Source: Fusarium oxysporum f. sp. lycopersici 4287 (Eukaryota > Ascomycota > Sordariomycetes > Hypocreales > Nectriaceae). Taken from it: 64,000 nt of DNA. Positions 1 through 10,502 of this stretch are shown one piece after another; the first letter of the stretch is position 1; each line of letters begins with the position of its first letter. The notes under the pieces are model-generated. The model saw only the letters and a program-made list of their open reading frames with translations, ran no database searches and was not told the origin of the DNA. Location: contig NC_030987.1 in the NCBI RefSeq assembly GCF_000149955.1, positions 714,003 through 778,002 of the forward strand, in the 5' to 3' direction. Position numbers and translations under genes: made by a program.

Positions 1-2912
1 CCATTCCTGGGTACTGAGCTCCCTGACCTGTGAAAGTGAAGACCACCTTTGGTGCTGCCTTGGGCCGTGTGACGCCAGTATTGTTCTGGAGAGCTGTTTC
101 GATTTTGGAGCAGATTTCTTCGGGGGTTGCGCCGGGGACAAGAACGCGGTGTTGGTGGTGGATACGACGTGCTGTAGTTGTGTAGGATAGCTCGGCGAGG
201 GAGATATGTGAGTTTGTGCTGAAGAATTTGAGCATTGAGCGCATGTTTCCTTGGAGGGAAACACCACTTTTTGCAGTGATGGCTATGGGGAATTGGACGC
301 GAGAGTCATGGTTGGCAATAAGTTGTTTCCTTGGTGGTGCGTCCTGGATCAACAGAGCGGAGTTACCTCCCGCAGCACTGAAGTTGTTGACAAAGACACG
401 TCTAGGGTTGGTCTCTGTGCCTTTCTTCCATTGCGTCGGCTCCAAAGCAATGCGAACGTTTCGTTGTTCAAGATCAGTGGGGAAGCGATGGTTGATCTTG
501 TTCTTGATGCCGCAGTGTGGAACGATGGTGTCCTTCTTCAACATTTGAAGGACCTTGATCACACTGCAGACACCAGAGGCAGCCTCACCGTGGCCGATAT
601 TTGATTTCGCTGAGCCGATGTAGAGCTTCTGGGAATCTGTACGGGCGACTTTGCCGTCTGCTAGAGGAGGTGCGAAAGTCTCGAGGACACTGGACATCTC
701 TGTGGCATCGCCAGCTTGAGTGCCTCTGTCATTGCGTGAGTAAGGACCATGAGCGGGAAAGGTGTAGACTTACGTTCCGTGCATCTCAACATAGCTAACA
801 GAATAAGGATCAACAGCAGCCTCATTCAAAATCTTGTTAAAGATAACCCGCTGTGCACCAACATGCGGCCGCGTAATCGACTCCGACTCAGCAGAATGGT
901 TCGTATACGCACCAAGAACAACACCCAAGATCGGATCATTCTCCGCAATCGCATCATCAAGCCTCTTGATAATAATAGTCGCAACACCTTCACCTCGACA
1001 ATAGCCATCGGCGCCATCGTCAAAGGTCTTGCAGTTACCTGTGCGCGACAGAAAGTGTCCCCTGTCAAGACCAGCGTGATAATCAGGGTTGGTCAAGACA
1101 TTGGTACCGCCGGCGATGGCAGTGTCGACGTCACCTTGCCAGAGAGCGTTGCAGGCTAGATGGATACCGGCTAAGGATGATGAACACGCTGTGTCGACGG
1201 CGTAGCTCGGGCCGCTGAACTTGAAGAAATAGTTGATGCGGCCGGGAATGAAAGCTCTGTTTCCGCCGGGGATGTAGTACGTGTCAATGTTCTGGGCACT
1301 GTTTGTTTCCATCCAGTCATTGCTGGTGACACCATAAAAGATACCAACACGATCATGTCGAGTAGAGGGCGTAGCATCAGGAACGATACCAGCTTGTTCG
1401 ATTGCTTCGTAAGCTGTCATGAGAGCCAACCTCTGCGCGGGATCAATCTGAGGAGCTTCTCGGGGTGAGATGTTAAAGAAGCGAGCGTCAAACTCGGAGG
1501 GGTCATCTAGCCAGCAACCAAACGGCGTAGCGCTTGTGTTCTTTCCTGCGCCGGTAGGGTCAACGTGTGTTTGCTGATCCCAGCGAAGACTTGGAACGGG
1601 CTTGTGGACGTCGAGACCTTTGTAGAGAAGATCCCAGTAGGCTTCTTTATCTTTTGCTCCGGGGAAGCGACCGGACATAGCGACGATAGCAAGCTTTGGC
1701 TTGTTTGTTCCGGCGTCAGGAACGCTTGGGACATTGGTGGGTTGGCTAGGCATGTTGGTTTCCGGAACGAGATAACGAAGAGATGTCTTCTTGAGAGCAG
1801 TGTAAATCAAATGTTCAGCATTCGAACCAATCGACTGAACACTAAACTGCTGAGATCCAGTAGTCTCAAGAGCTGCTTGAACATCATCAAAGATCGAACT
1901 CCATCGAAGAGGGTGAAGGAGAGCCTGAGCGATGGCATCTTCCAAGAGTGTCGCGAAGCTTCGCTCTTCAGGCTTGGAACCCGTGCTGGAGAGAAGAGGA
2001 ATCTGTTCAGATGGTGACACAGCCTTGTTGAGCATCAAGCCATCAACGATCCGTCGAGCGTCTTTCTGAGAGTACAGATGTAGTGCATGGTAAGCACCAT
2101 AGACGGGGATACTCTTAGCGGTGATGGTCTTGGAAGCAAGAAAATGCGTGAGATCACCAAGGCGCTGGGGCGGGCCGCTAACAGTAATACCATTTGGTGC
2201 ATACGCACTGATGTAAGGCATACTAGTCAAGACGCCTCCATCCTGAACGGTCAAATTAGTATGCAATTGTTATCTCCATGTGTTGTGTTACGTTACTTAC
2301 TTGGGTATCCCAGAACTCCTGGAAAACTTTTGCTGCCTTTTGGCCAGGGACAAGAAGAGCCCAGCTCCTGTTCAAGCCTTGGCTTGGATCGATTCGTCGA
2401 GCTGTATCGGTGACGAGAAGGCCTGTTCGAAAAGCTGCGACGACGGATGAAACAGCCATGGGGATCAGGTCTGCGGTAAAGCTGCTGCAACTGACAGCCG
2501 CAGCCGCGAAAGCGCCGGTACAGAGACCAACGACCCTTGTATTCTGCGCATCATATGAAGAAATACCTGCTTGACTACTGAATGTTAACACCTCCCCAAG
2601 CAGAATTGAACTGTCAGCGACGTACCTAATGAACGTACCAAGCTGATACAAAGTCGTCATCGCCATATCAAGCGCAATACATCGCGGTCCACTCTGATCC
2701 CAAAGAAGAAGATCCTCCTGGCACGTAAACCGCGGAAGATCCTTTCTAATACTATAGGGGATTTTGAAAAGCTCAGCGCGGAGGGCATTGTAACTCTGGT
2801 TCAGAAACTCATGAAGAAAGAGATTGTCGCGCTTCTGGAGGAGGTACTGTAAATGAGGTTGGACCTCAAAGGTTTGGTCTCCGAAGAGATACAGCTTCAT
2901 GTGGGATGCCAT
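1..2912 (-). CDS. fsr1: Fusarubin non-reducing polyketide synthase, 5' part (SAT-KS-start of MAT)
   Basis: N-terminal part of an iterative type I non-reducing PKS; the 3' part lies left of the window. The start is the ATG at 2912, within a continuous SAT reading frame. Two introns have consensus ends: 2243-2300 (58 nt) and 726-773 (48 nt). Seen: a SAT domain with the GLCTG nucleophile motif (about Cys131); a ketosynthase from about residue 387 with VDTACSSSL (about Cys557), the EMHGTGTQAGD histidine restored exactly across intron 2, and KSNIGH; then the start of the malonyl transferase (FTFTGQGAQYPG) at the window edge. The order SAT-KS-MAT is that of aromatic pigment PKSs. Assignment to Fsr1, which makes 6-O-demethylfusarubinaldehyde, is inference from the neighbours: OMT, FAD monooxygenase, dehydrogenase, SDR and Zn2Cys6 regulator in the fusarubin order. 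A bikaverin-type PKS is less likely because that cluster has an NmrA-like gene and an MFS pump, both absent here. It is transcribed divergently from fsr2. Confidence 0.9.
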
Positions 2913-3411
2913 GACAAAGGTGTTGAATCTTGTTGATGTTTCGGTTGAAGTCTATGATGTTTTGTCTATGGTTAGTTCTCTCTTGGCTCTTGATGAGACG
3001 ATGCCTCTTTTATCTACCTTCATATCACTCCATTCCTTCCATTGACCTTATCTCGCTGTCATCTTCTATCAGAGATCTTCATCATCTTACTCGGAGTCCG
3101 GCATATCAGACGCTCAATCTTCTGAATGCCGTCATCACGGCCCCCCATTGCCGACATCAACAAAGAGGTTTCATTCCCGACACTGAGCCTCATCATACCA
3201 AGATAATGCACGTCTGACCCAAAACAGACATATTGCCGTTGTTGTCGTACAAAATATCAGCCATGTTCCTGTATCAAGACTTGTAAGACGGCGTCCGAGT
3301 CTCGGGAATCAGGTCGGTTCAGCTCGGGAACTTCACGGCGACTAAGGACTTCGGACGCCGCTTGATCCCGTCATCTCTCATAAAGCCTGATCCTATCGCG
3401 TTTAACGTTCT
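2913..3411. promoter_or_regulatory. Divergent fsr1-fsr2 promoter with inverted repeats
   Basis: 500-bp shared intergenic region. It holds CGGAGTCCG at 3092-3100 (CGG-N3-CCG, the form bound by Zn2Cys6 dimers). A perfect 10-bp inverted repeat has arms at 3289-3298 (CGGCGTCCGA) and 3351-3360 (TCGGACGCCG). Between the arms are two direct copies of CTCGGGAA (3301-3308 and 3323-3330) and an everted CCG-N5-CGG at 3295-3305. The sequence is seen; binding by Fsr6 is inference. Confidence 0.55.
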
Positions 3412-4751
3412 ATGTCTACACTAACAGTCAAGATTCAGTGCAAGATGGACAAGACGGATAGAGACGCTGTCATTGAGCATGCTACGCAGGTTAAACACCT
3501 CGTGCATGATCCCCACAGCTTCCTCACTGAACTGGTCGCGCAGCAACAGCAGTATCACTGCATTGCCTGGCTTTGCCACTTCGACATTCTCTCGACATTC
3601 CCCAGCCTCAGACTCTATCGCATACTCTGATGTCGCACAGGCTCAAGTCCCGCTGTCAAGCTGCAGTCAGTAGCNNNNNNNNNNNNNNNNNNNNNNNNNN
3701 NNNNNNNNNNNNNNNNNNNNNNNNNNNNNNNNNNNNNNNNNNNNNNNNNNNNNNNNNNNNNNNNNNNNNNNNNNATTCCATGGTGATGACTACGGGTTTA
3801 CTCTGCGAAACCAAAGATGGCAAGCTTTCTCACAGTACCCTTTCTGCACAATTCGCTACGAATATTCATATGAAAACGCAGCTTCTTCATATATTCAATC
3901 AGACTGTTCCTCTCATGACGGGCTTGATTCAAGCTACAGAGAAATGGGGCGAGACGTCTGCGACTAATGAGACGGCTTATAATATTGTTCACAACACTGA
4001 GCTGTCGTTCTTTGAGCACCTGAAGACGCGGCCTGATCTCAACGAGGGCTTTCAGGCTTACATGAAGAGCCGTGCTGTGTCGCACACTGGCTCTAATGTT
4101 GAGCATCTTCTGAACGCTTTCGACTGGAAAGCCTTAGGACAAGCGCAAGTCGTTGATGTAAGTTCCCATCTCAATTCCCCGCGGCTTCATGCTGATGGTA
4201 TACAGATTGGCGGAAGCAGTGGCTCAACATCTATAATGCTGGCGACGGCATTCCCGTTACTCAATATCGTCATTGAAGATCTCCCAGAGCCCATTGAGAA
4301 CGCCAAGGCTCGCCTGTCTGACTTACCATCAGACATCAAGTCTCGTATTGAGATCAAGGCATACGACTTCTTCACTCCCCAGCCCGTCAGAAACGCAGAT
4401 GTTTATCTCTTGCGCACCATTCTTCACGACTGGCCAGACGCTGATGCCATCAAGATCCTTCAAGGCATCGTCGCAGCCATGGGTCCTTCCAGTCGCTTGC
4501 TGATCATGGACATGGTGTTGCCAAAGCCAGGTTCTGGGTCTGTGACCTTTGAAGCAGCGCTTAGACAGAAGGATCTTACCATGATTCAGTGCTTCAATGC
4601 TCAGGAGCGTGAGGTTGAGGAGTGGAGTGCCCTGCTTACCAAGGCTGATCCGAGACTGAAGATACAGGCGATTGAGAGGCCTGCTGGGAGTGAGTTGTCG
4701 GTGATTGAGGCTACGCTTGATGAGTCTCCGGAGGAGGCGGCGTGGTTTTAG
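3412..4751 (+). CDS. fsr2: Fusarubin O-methyltransferase (interrupted by assembly gap)
   Basis: SAM-dependent class II O-methyltransferase of the AflO/Bik3/AurJ type, predicted to methylate the fusarubin naphthoquinone scaffold. The ATG at 3412 opens a helical N-terminal dimerisation region. The SAM pocket is rebuilt across intron 4158-4205 (48 nt) as VVDIGGSSGS. HDWPD carries the usual catalytic-base His of the family and is followed by LLIMDMVLP. The stop is at 4749-4751. The gene is damaged next to the 100-N gap (3675-3774). The frame moves once near 3600-3612, between ...FDILSTFP and ASDSIAYSDVA. It moves again near 3655-3662, where one extra base would give the family-like PLSKLQSVA. Both shifts lie within about 75 bp of the gap, so low-quality contig-end sequence is the likelier cause than a dead gene. 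It is divergent from fsr1 and convergent with fsr3. Confidence 0.85.
3675..3774. other. Assembly gap, 100 N
   Basis: Exactly 100 unknown bases, the usual placeholder for a gap of unknown length, inside the 5' third of fsr2. The true missing length cannot be read from the window, but the methyltransferase alignment on either side suggests few residues are missing. Confidence 0.98.
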
Positions 4752-5241
4752 ACAACTTTATAGACAATTGGTCCTTGTTCCCATACTTTTTCTTCCCTTG
4801 CTGGTCGTGATACTTGTCATGATGTTCGAGAGATCAATTGACGGCAAGTCAACCCTGAAAGTCTGTCCCAAACTTCACCGGGTTCGACGTGTTCTTTTAC
4901 TCATGCCTTCTCTCCCATTTTATGTTAATCCAGGTGATTTTACAAAAATCTTATAACTCATGATTATATGAGGCCTAAATTTAGGATAGCATTATGATAA
5001 CTTTAGGGCGGCATCAAGATCGTATAAGGTCCTGGTACAGATCCAGGGATCGACGAAGTCGTCGACGTGGAAGAGGGCCTTACAATCGCGCAGCTTTGCA
5101 GTCCAAGAATATCGCGTTGGGGTTACACGTCTGTCGCGATGCGATATTGAAGACACGATGAAGCATCTCAAGCGTTACTGCGCAGTACGTAAACACACTC
5201 GATTGACAGTCTTCGTCCGATCTACTATCACTCTTACAAAT
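4752..5241. other. Intergenic, convergent fsr2/fsr3 3' ends
   Basis: 490 bp between two converging genes. No gene, RNA or repeat was recognised; open frames here are short and lack family features. Confidence 0.6.
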
Positions 5242-6944
5242 CTAAGACCAATCCCCATCCTGAAGATCCTCCAACTTCTGTCCCGCCTTGATCTGCTCCT
5301 GCACCTCCTTCATCGTCCAATGTCTATACTTATGCCCTTTTGGAAAATTCGTGTTAACCAACGGAACCCGTCCCCCACTGACAACATGCGTCAACGCCTC
5401 AGCAAACTTCTCATACGCATACGCCTCCGGATCATGCGACCACACCCACTTCGGATATCGCGATCTAATCAGCGCCGGATTCTTCATGATCGCATCCCAA
5501 TCCGTGTGCTGCTTGAGCTGCTGGTTCACAAACCCCATTTTCTGTCCACAGCTGACTCGCTGAAAGCGTAACTTGTTGTATACTTTTGTAGCATTGGCAG
5601 CTTGGGATCTACCGGCGAGTTGCAGACACGTTGCGAGGGTGACGCCGTCTTCTATGGCTTGCGTTGCGCCGTTTCCGGATGTGGGTAGGAATGCGTGCGC
5701 TGCGTCGCCGAGCTGGACGACGCGGCCGCCGGGAGATGTCCATTGCTCGTGGGGGTCGCGGAATTTGAGCTGCCAGTTCACGACGGAGCCTTTGGGGGCG
5801 GTGCGGATGAAGGCGGCGATTGCAGGGTGCACGGCGTCGTTCTTTTCCATCTCGGTGATTACCTCTGCTGGGTCAATGTCTGGGATCCAGGACTCACTGG
5901 CAGATTCTGCGTGCTGGTGTGTGTGTTAGTGGTTTGTCGAGAATTGGGGAGAGGTGACTTACAGAGTGGATGAAACTCCAGAAAGCGAGATCATGAGTCA
6001 AGCACATCATGTTGTGAGAACCATTTCTGCAATCGTCAGTATATCCTCTCTCATCGGCTTCAGGGAACTCACCCAAGCCAGAACTGCCAAATCGGCTTAT
6101 CGCCAGGCTTAAAGTTCCACATCTCCCTGACCTTGGGATCCTTAAGCGCATGCTCAACAGGATAACCCGCACGGTAAATCGCCTTTCCACTAGTCGCCAA
6201 CTGGTCCGGCATACCAGGAACAACAGTGTTGCTCTTCGTCCTGAGCCCATCAGCAGCAACGACAATATCCGCTGTTCTCTTCTCCCCATTCTCAAGAACA
6301 ACACCCCCAGCACAACCTTCAACATCCTCCCAGTACTCAACAACCTTACATCCCCACTCAACGTGAATGCCCACGCGCTCCGCCTGTTTCAAGAACGCGC
6401 GGTACAGCTTAATACGCGAATGAGCATTGACAGAGGGAAAGCCACGACGACTCGGTAAATGCTCTGGATCATTGAACATAGGCGGCGCAGGACCCCAGAT
6501 GCGCTCGCCGGTCTGTCTATAGTAAGACATGTCGACATCGTACTGGTTCTCTTCAATCTCATAGCCCATTTCAGGCCAGTGGCGCAGAAGAAGGATTGCG
6601 CTGGGCTGGATTTGAACATTATCACCTGTCCAGACTGGACTGGGACTGCGGTCGATGATGCGAACGTTGTGTCCTTTGCGCCAGCATTCAAGGGCGCAGG
6701 TAATTCCGCCTAGACCGGCGCCTGCGATGAGGACGTTGATACCGGTCGAGGGGTAACGAAAGACTTGGAGGTCGATGCCTCGTTTGATGGAGTCATCGAG
6801 TCTTTCTTGGGAAAAGGTCGGGTATTCTTGATGATCACCGTTGAGAGTGCCGTTAGGCTTTTCCTCGGGCGCGTCAGCCATGATGGGGTGAGTGCCGTTT
6901 GTCGGTGTGCTTGCCATGGTTCCCAATTGAAATTGAGTTGACAA
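5242..6944 (-). CDS. fsr3: Fusarubin FAD-dependent monooxygenase
   Basis: Group A (salicylate-hydroxylase/Bik2-like) flavoprotein hydroxylase, predicted to hydroxylate the polyketide ring. Three exons, 6944-6073, 6026-5963 and 5913-5242, give about 535 aa; the introns (46 and 49 nt) have GTGAGT or GTAAGT donors. Seen: an N-terminal FAD dinucleotide fold, VLIAGAGLGG (residues about 71-80), followed by the acidic ribose-binding stretch IIDRS; the mid-protein VVAADGLRTKSN (DG motif); and GDAAHAFLPTSGNGATQAIEDG, the second FAD-phosphate motif, in exon 3. The length is usual for the family. An internal ATG at codon 10 is an alternative start. It is convergent with fsr2 and has a CGG-N3-CCG site about 420 bp upstream. 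The role in fusarubin synthesis is inferred from cluster context. Confidence 0.9.
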
Positions 6945-7739
6945 GGAGAAAACGGAGGCAGGGTTGTCTAGAAAGACTGAGAGAAGGTGATTTTCTTGTG
7001 AGATTATGTGACGAGTCCTCTATTTGAAGCCAAGTAGACCGGCGATGCTTGGTGTTCTTGGCATCCTATTGTCAAGAACGCCACAGTCTTCAGCTCTGTG
7101 TGTACAACTTCAGTCCCCGAAATGGATCCCGAAGACATCCCCCATACAGTTTCAATTACTTCGCTATCACATTCAATCCCTTGGCGTCCAGTGCGGCCCT
7201 ACTGACGTCAAGGTCCATCTGACTTGGTTCTCGCGTGTAAGCCAACATTGACACTCCGACTCGATGACACCATGACCGTGCTTATTATCTTCAAAGTATC
7301 ATATCTCACAGAGAGGTAGATAGATGATACGACGTCGATTATACGGGGAGAAGTTGTTCTTTGTTTCGGGGTCCGAATCCCAATTTGGCTACGTCTTTGT
7401 GTAAGTGCAACGGTCGTGGCGCCGGGACTCCGTTGTTGTCGACGCCATGGATCGATCCGTGCCGTAACGGTATCTTATCTACGCCTCTTTCTTCACGGAT
7501 GCCGAGCTCCGGGGATCTGGTTTGATGGATTGGTCTCCTGAAAAGTGGCGTGTCGAGGTAGTAAGAAGGAAGTGCTCTCAGGACGTCTGTTCTTTACGTG
7601 CGAGAACCAGGCACAGGCAGACGCTAGAGGGACACTTGACTGGAGAAATGTTATGATAACTCTCAATTCTTTAGTCTTTCCAAATGTTCTACTTTCGTCT
7701 GCATGGATACTCTATCTACGTCGTGTCCGAAGGGACTTC
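6945..7739. promoter_or_regulatory. fsr3 upstream region / fsr4 3' end
   Basis: 795 bp without a supported gene. It contains CGGGGTCCG at 7367-7375 (CGG-N3-CCG), about 420 bp upstream of the fsr3 start, and a related GCCGGGACTCCG with a 4-bp spacer at 7421-7432. The motif is seen in the sequence; its use as a regulator site is inference from the matching sites upstream of fsr1/2, fsr5 and fsr6. Confidence 0.5.
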
Positions 7740-8885
7740 TCATGGAGACTCTATTCCTGGCGTGTCCGCGATCTTGTAGACATACTTCACCGCACTAGCC
7801 TTTCCGTTCTTCAAGTTTGTCAAGCCATTCTCTATCCCTCCCAAGCCCCCAGGCACAACCTCTTGAGGGTGTGCCTTGAACCATCCGTCCTCAAGCCCTC
7901 TACCGAAGTATATCGAAAGCGCCCGGGCGAATACCTTCAAATCTTCATGTACACTAGCTACCGTAGTGACCGACTTTTCAATGGTCTTTGGGATATCAGA
8001 ATAGCTCTGTGCAGGAATAATGAGAGTGATCTTCCCCGTTTGGTGATCAAGAACATCGCAGATTGTCTGGTAGGAACCCATCTCCGACACAGCGTCAAAG
8101 GCGTACTCTAGCTTTTCGCCTCTGAGGCTGGCCTTGATCTCTTGAGCGACTGTTGCGCGCCCTTTTCTGTAGTCAATGACTGTGTCGCCCTTGGATCTGT
8201 CAATCATTCTCTCGACATGCTCTTGCGCACGACCAGCGACGCATATGAGAGGGTGGATGTTAGACTTCTTGGCCAGTTGGACTGCGTACGATCCAACGGC
8301 TGATGAAGCGCCCCAGATCACAAGGGGTAGTTTTTGAAGGTCGGAGATTGGATGCGTTGGGTGTGGAAGATTGAGCTTTGCGTAGAGGGCACAAGCTGCG
8401 GTAAATGCAGTGAAGGGTATGGCAGCACCCTCTACAACCATGGTGTCAGCCATGAGACACATAATAAGGATCACGGATCACAATGCTTACCTGGAAAAGA
8501 AGTATGTTCAGGTAGATGAATGGTGGTGTATGCCCAGCTTACACCATACTCAGCGTAACTCCCGCCAGGCTGCTTCCCCTCGTGCATCGCCGCGACGCGA
8601 TCACCGATTTTGAAGTCAGAGACTCCCTCGCCAACCTCATGAACTACTCCAGCGTGATCATCGCCCTGGTTGATGGAAGCCTTGCTTCCCCAATACTCAG
8701 GTCGTTTCCTTTAGAATGTCAGCCTGGGTATGAATGAGGCCGAGGGTGGTTTGGGGTGCTCACCAATCCTTGGGGTTACTACCAGCGTATTCAATCTTGA
8801 CAACAACTTGCCCCGGTCCCGGTTTCGGAATCTCACTCTCAACGATGTGGACTTTGGGTCCGCGCGATACAATCGCCTCTTTCAT
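7740..8885 (-). CDS. fsr4: Zinc-type alcohol dehydrogenase / enoyl-reductase-like (MDR family)
   Basis: Medium-chain dehydrogenase/reductase of the TOXD/quinone-oxidoreductase branch. Three exons, 8885-8764, 8708-8491 and 8431-7740, with introns of 55 and 59 nt, give about 343 aa. Seen: a GroES-like N-terminus with YAGSNPKDW, GDRVAAMHEGKQPGGSYAEY and an NAD(P)H fold, VIWGASSAVGSYAVQLAK. The usual Cys/His zinc ligands are not evident, so it is probably an NADPH-dependent, zinc-free member. An upstream in-frame ATG at 8984 would add 33 Arg-rich residues; I prefer the start giving MKEAIVSRG because family members begin there. In the known cluster Fsr4 is not essential for the core pigment and acts late; that is family knowledge, not visible here. 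Confidence 0.85.
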
Positions 8886-8985
8886 TGTGCTGGCCGCTCT
8901 AATGTGTGAGGAGAGTGCATGAAGACGCTTCACCGAAGTGCGATTGCGCAAATGGGAAAACATTGCGATGAGATAATTCACCATC

Positions 8986-9704
8986 CATCTTTGTCAGTCA
9001 ACGGCAGGCAAGAAAACTTAGGACCTCTTTTCTAAGTGATGAAAAGACTTAGGTAAGTTTAGCATATCTTGGCAAGCCTTTAGACCAGTTTATTTTAGCA
9101 CCCTGATTCAAGTTCAGAAGTTTTCTTACTCCCTGGGGGCCATCAATGAAGCCGCATTCATTGCATCACATCGCATCGCGTTATGTTTCACGACTTACAC
9201 GGTCGGAGCTTGAGGGGCTAAAATCCGAACAGCGAATGTCAACAGCGAGAGGCCGAAAGAGGCGTAGCTTCACAGTGTCCAGGAAGCGGTTTTAGTGCCG
9301 AGGCGCGAGAATGATGCAGCCAATGGATTTGACGTGAAACGTCTCACGGTATTTACGAGCTTACTCCAGGTGAGGCTGCTTATGCCCTAATTCCCGTCAC
9401 GGGTAAATGCAGTGGATTTCTGCTGCACTCTGATTTTAGTGTCTGACGTCCTTTCTTGCATCCTCAATTGGATCTAGCTTCTTGAGGAGCTGCAGCGACT
9501 CAAGCTACTGCTGTTGACCCTTTTTCTGTTCGACGCCATTGACAACTGGGTGGATTATAATGGACGGCGTTTTTATAATCGAGACTTCAGACGATAATAA
9601 GAAGTATTTTCACAATTGAGGCGAATTTGACAGTGGTGTAGTAATGTCTTGTGATATTCCGTGGTGTTTTGATGCTAATTATCCTGCAACCCAGCCTCAA
9701 CTAT
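8986..9704. other. fsr4 upstream region carrying a MITE-like repeat
   Basis: About 0.7 kb between fsr4 and the 3' end of fsr5. It starts with a MITE-like element (9001-9140, listed separately). The rest holds no supported gene. Confidence 0.6.
9001..9140 (+). repeat. MITE-like element, copy A
   Basis: Non-coding element bounded by inverted repeats: AAGAAAACTT at 9010-9019 and AAGTTTTCTT at 9118-9127. The inverted similarity continues outward (GGCAGGC on the left, ACTCCCTGG on the right). Its core at 9018-9066 closely matches copy B (49076-49123), and the whole element matches copy D (46215-46357) in reverse orientation. It lies in the fsr4 upstream region, starting about 115 bp before the chosen start codon. 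No coding capacity and no clear target-site duplication were found. Confidence 0.7.
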
Positions 9705-10502
9705 CTAAGACAGCAATGTCCCTCCCGTAGTCTCAACAACACTACCAGAAGTATTCTTGTTCTTCATCAAGTACAAATATGCCTCCACAACATCCTCAAC
9801 CTTTCCAATCTCCCCAGTCGTCATTCTTCCCTTCAAGTGGCCAGTCACGTTATCCCAATACCCCATCTCCTTGACGTAGCTCCAAATCTCAGTGTCTGTT
9901 GGGCCCTGCGCAACGGCATTGACGCGAATCGGCGCAAGATCAACAGCCAAACCACGGATCATGCCGCGAATTCCAGAGAGGTAAGAGTACATGATGGACC
10001 AGTCCTTAGAAACATGCTCTGTTGCACCGCCAGTAGCGACGGTGAATGATGAAGAACCGCTTTCGTTCAAGTGCTTGCGGAGTTGCTGCGCGACAACAAG
10101 TGGTGCGAAGAAACGCACGGTACCAGCTTGACGAATAGCATCAAGAGTAAAGTCCTCCAGTTTTCCAACAGCGAGCTTGTCGCCTGCGGTAAAGACAACA
10201 TGGTCTAGTTTCCCAGACTTGGCGACCTCGGTGAAAAGGTTCTCGACCTCTGAGGTGAGTGTGTCAGGTGAACCCAGGTTGCAGGGAAAGCCGTGAAGTT
10301 GAGCCTTGGCAGATTGGTTGTTCTCTTTGAGGCGCTCAATGGCGCTTGAGATCTTTGACTGAGAAGATGAGGAGATAAACACAGACGAGGCGCCATTTTG
10401 AATCGCTGCTTCTGCGACGCCGAAGCCGATTCCTGATGAACCGCCGATGACGAGGACGCGAGATCCTGCGAGCTTGGAAACGTATTTTCCGATTGAAGCC
10501 AT
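9705..10502 (-). CDS. fsr5: Short-chain dehydrogenase/reductase-like protein
   Basis: Single-exon SDR of 265 aa. Seen: an N-terminal Rossmann fold with VLVIGGSSGIGFG (TGxxxGIG type, about residues 16-28), a mid-domain DHVVFTAGD in place of the classical NNAG, and GLAVDLAPIRVNAVAQGPTDTE after the active site. The catalytic tetrad is atypical. The expected Ser lies in a TVATGG context, and where YxxxK should be the sequence is YSYLSG, so the Lys position holds Ser. Some fungal SDRs near this type (those with LAVDLAPIRVN) also deviate here, so loss of activity does not follow. As the fifth member of the fusarubin cluster it is thought to act late. A CGGAGTCCG site lies about 280 bp upstream. Confidence 0.85.
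   Translation of the reverse strand: MASIGKYVSKLAGSRVLVIGGSSGIGFGVAEAAIQNGASSVFISSSSQSKISSAIERLKENNQSAKAQLHGFPCNLGSPDTLTSEVENLFTEVAKSGKLDHVVFTAGDKLAVGKLEDFTLDAIRQAGTVRFFAPLVVAQQLRKHLNESGSSSFTVATGGATEHVSKDWSIMYSYLSGIRGMIRGLAVDLAPIRVNAVAQGPTDTEIWSYVKEMGYWDNVTGHLKGRMTTGEIGKVEDVVEAYLYLMKNKNTSGSVVETTGGTLLS

Noticed and set aside
749..2017. Plus-strand frames of 136 and 150 codons
   Set aside because: Antisense to the ketosynthase region of fsr1, with no domain features.
5158..5571. 137-codon plus-strand frame
   Set aside because: Antisense to exon 3 of fsr3; rich in Leu/Arg/Ile, as expected of a shadow frame.
7545..8111. 188-codon plus-strand frame
   Set aside because: Mostly antisense to exon 3 of fsr4; no family features.
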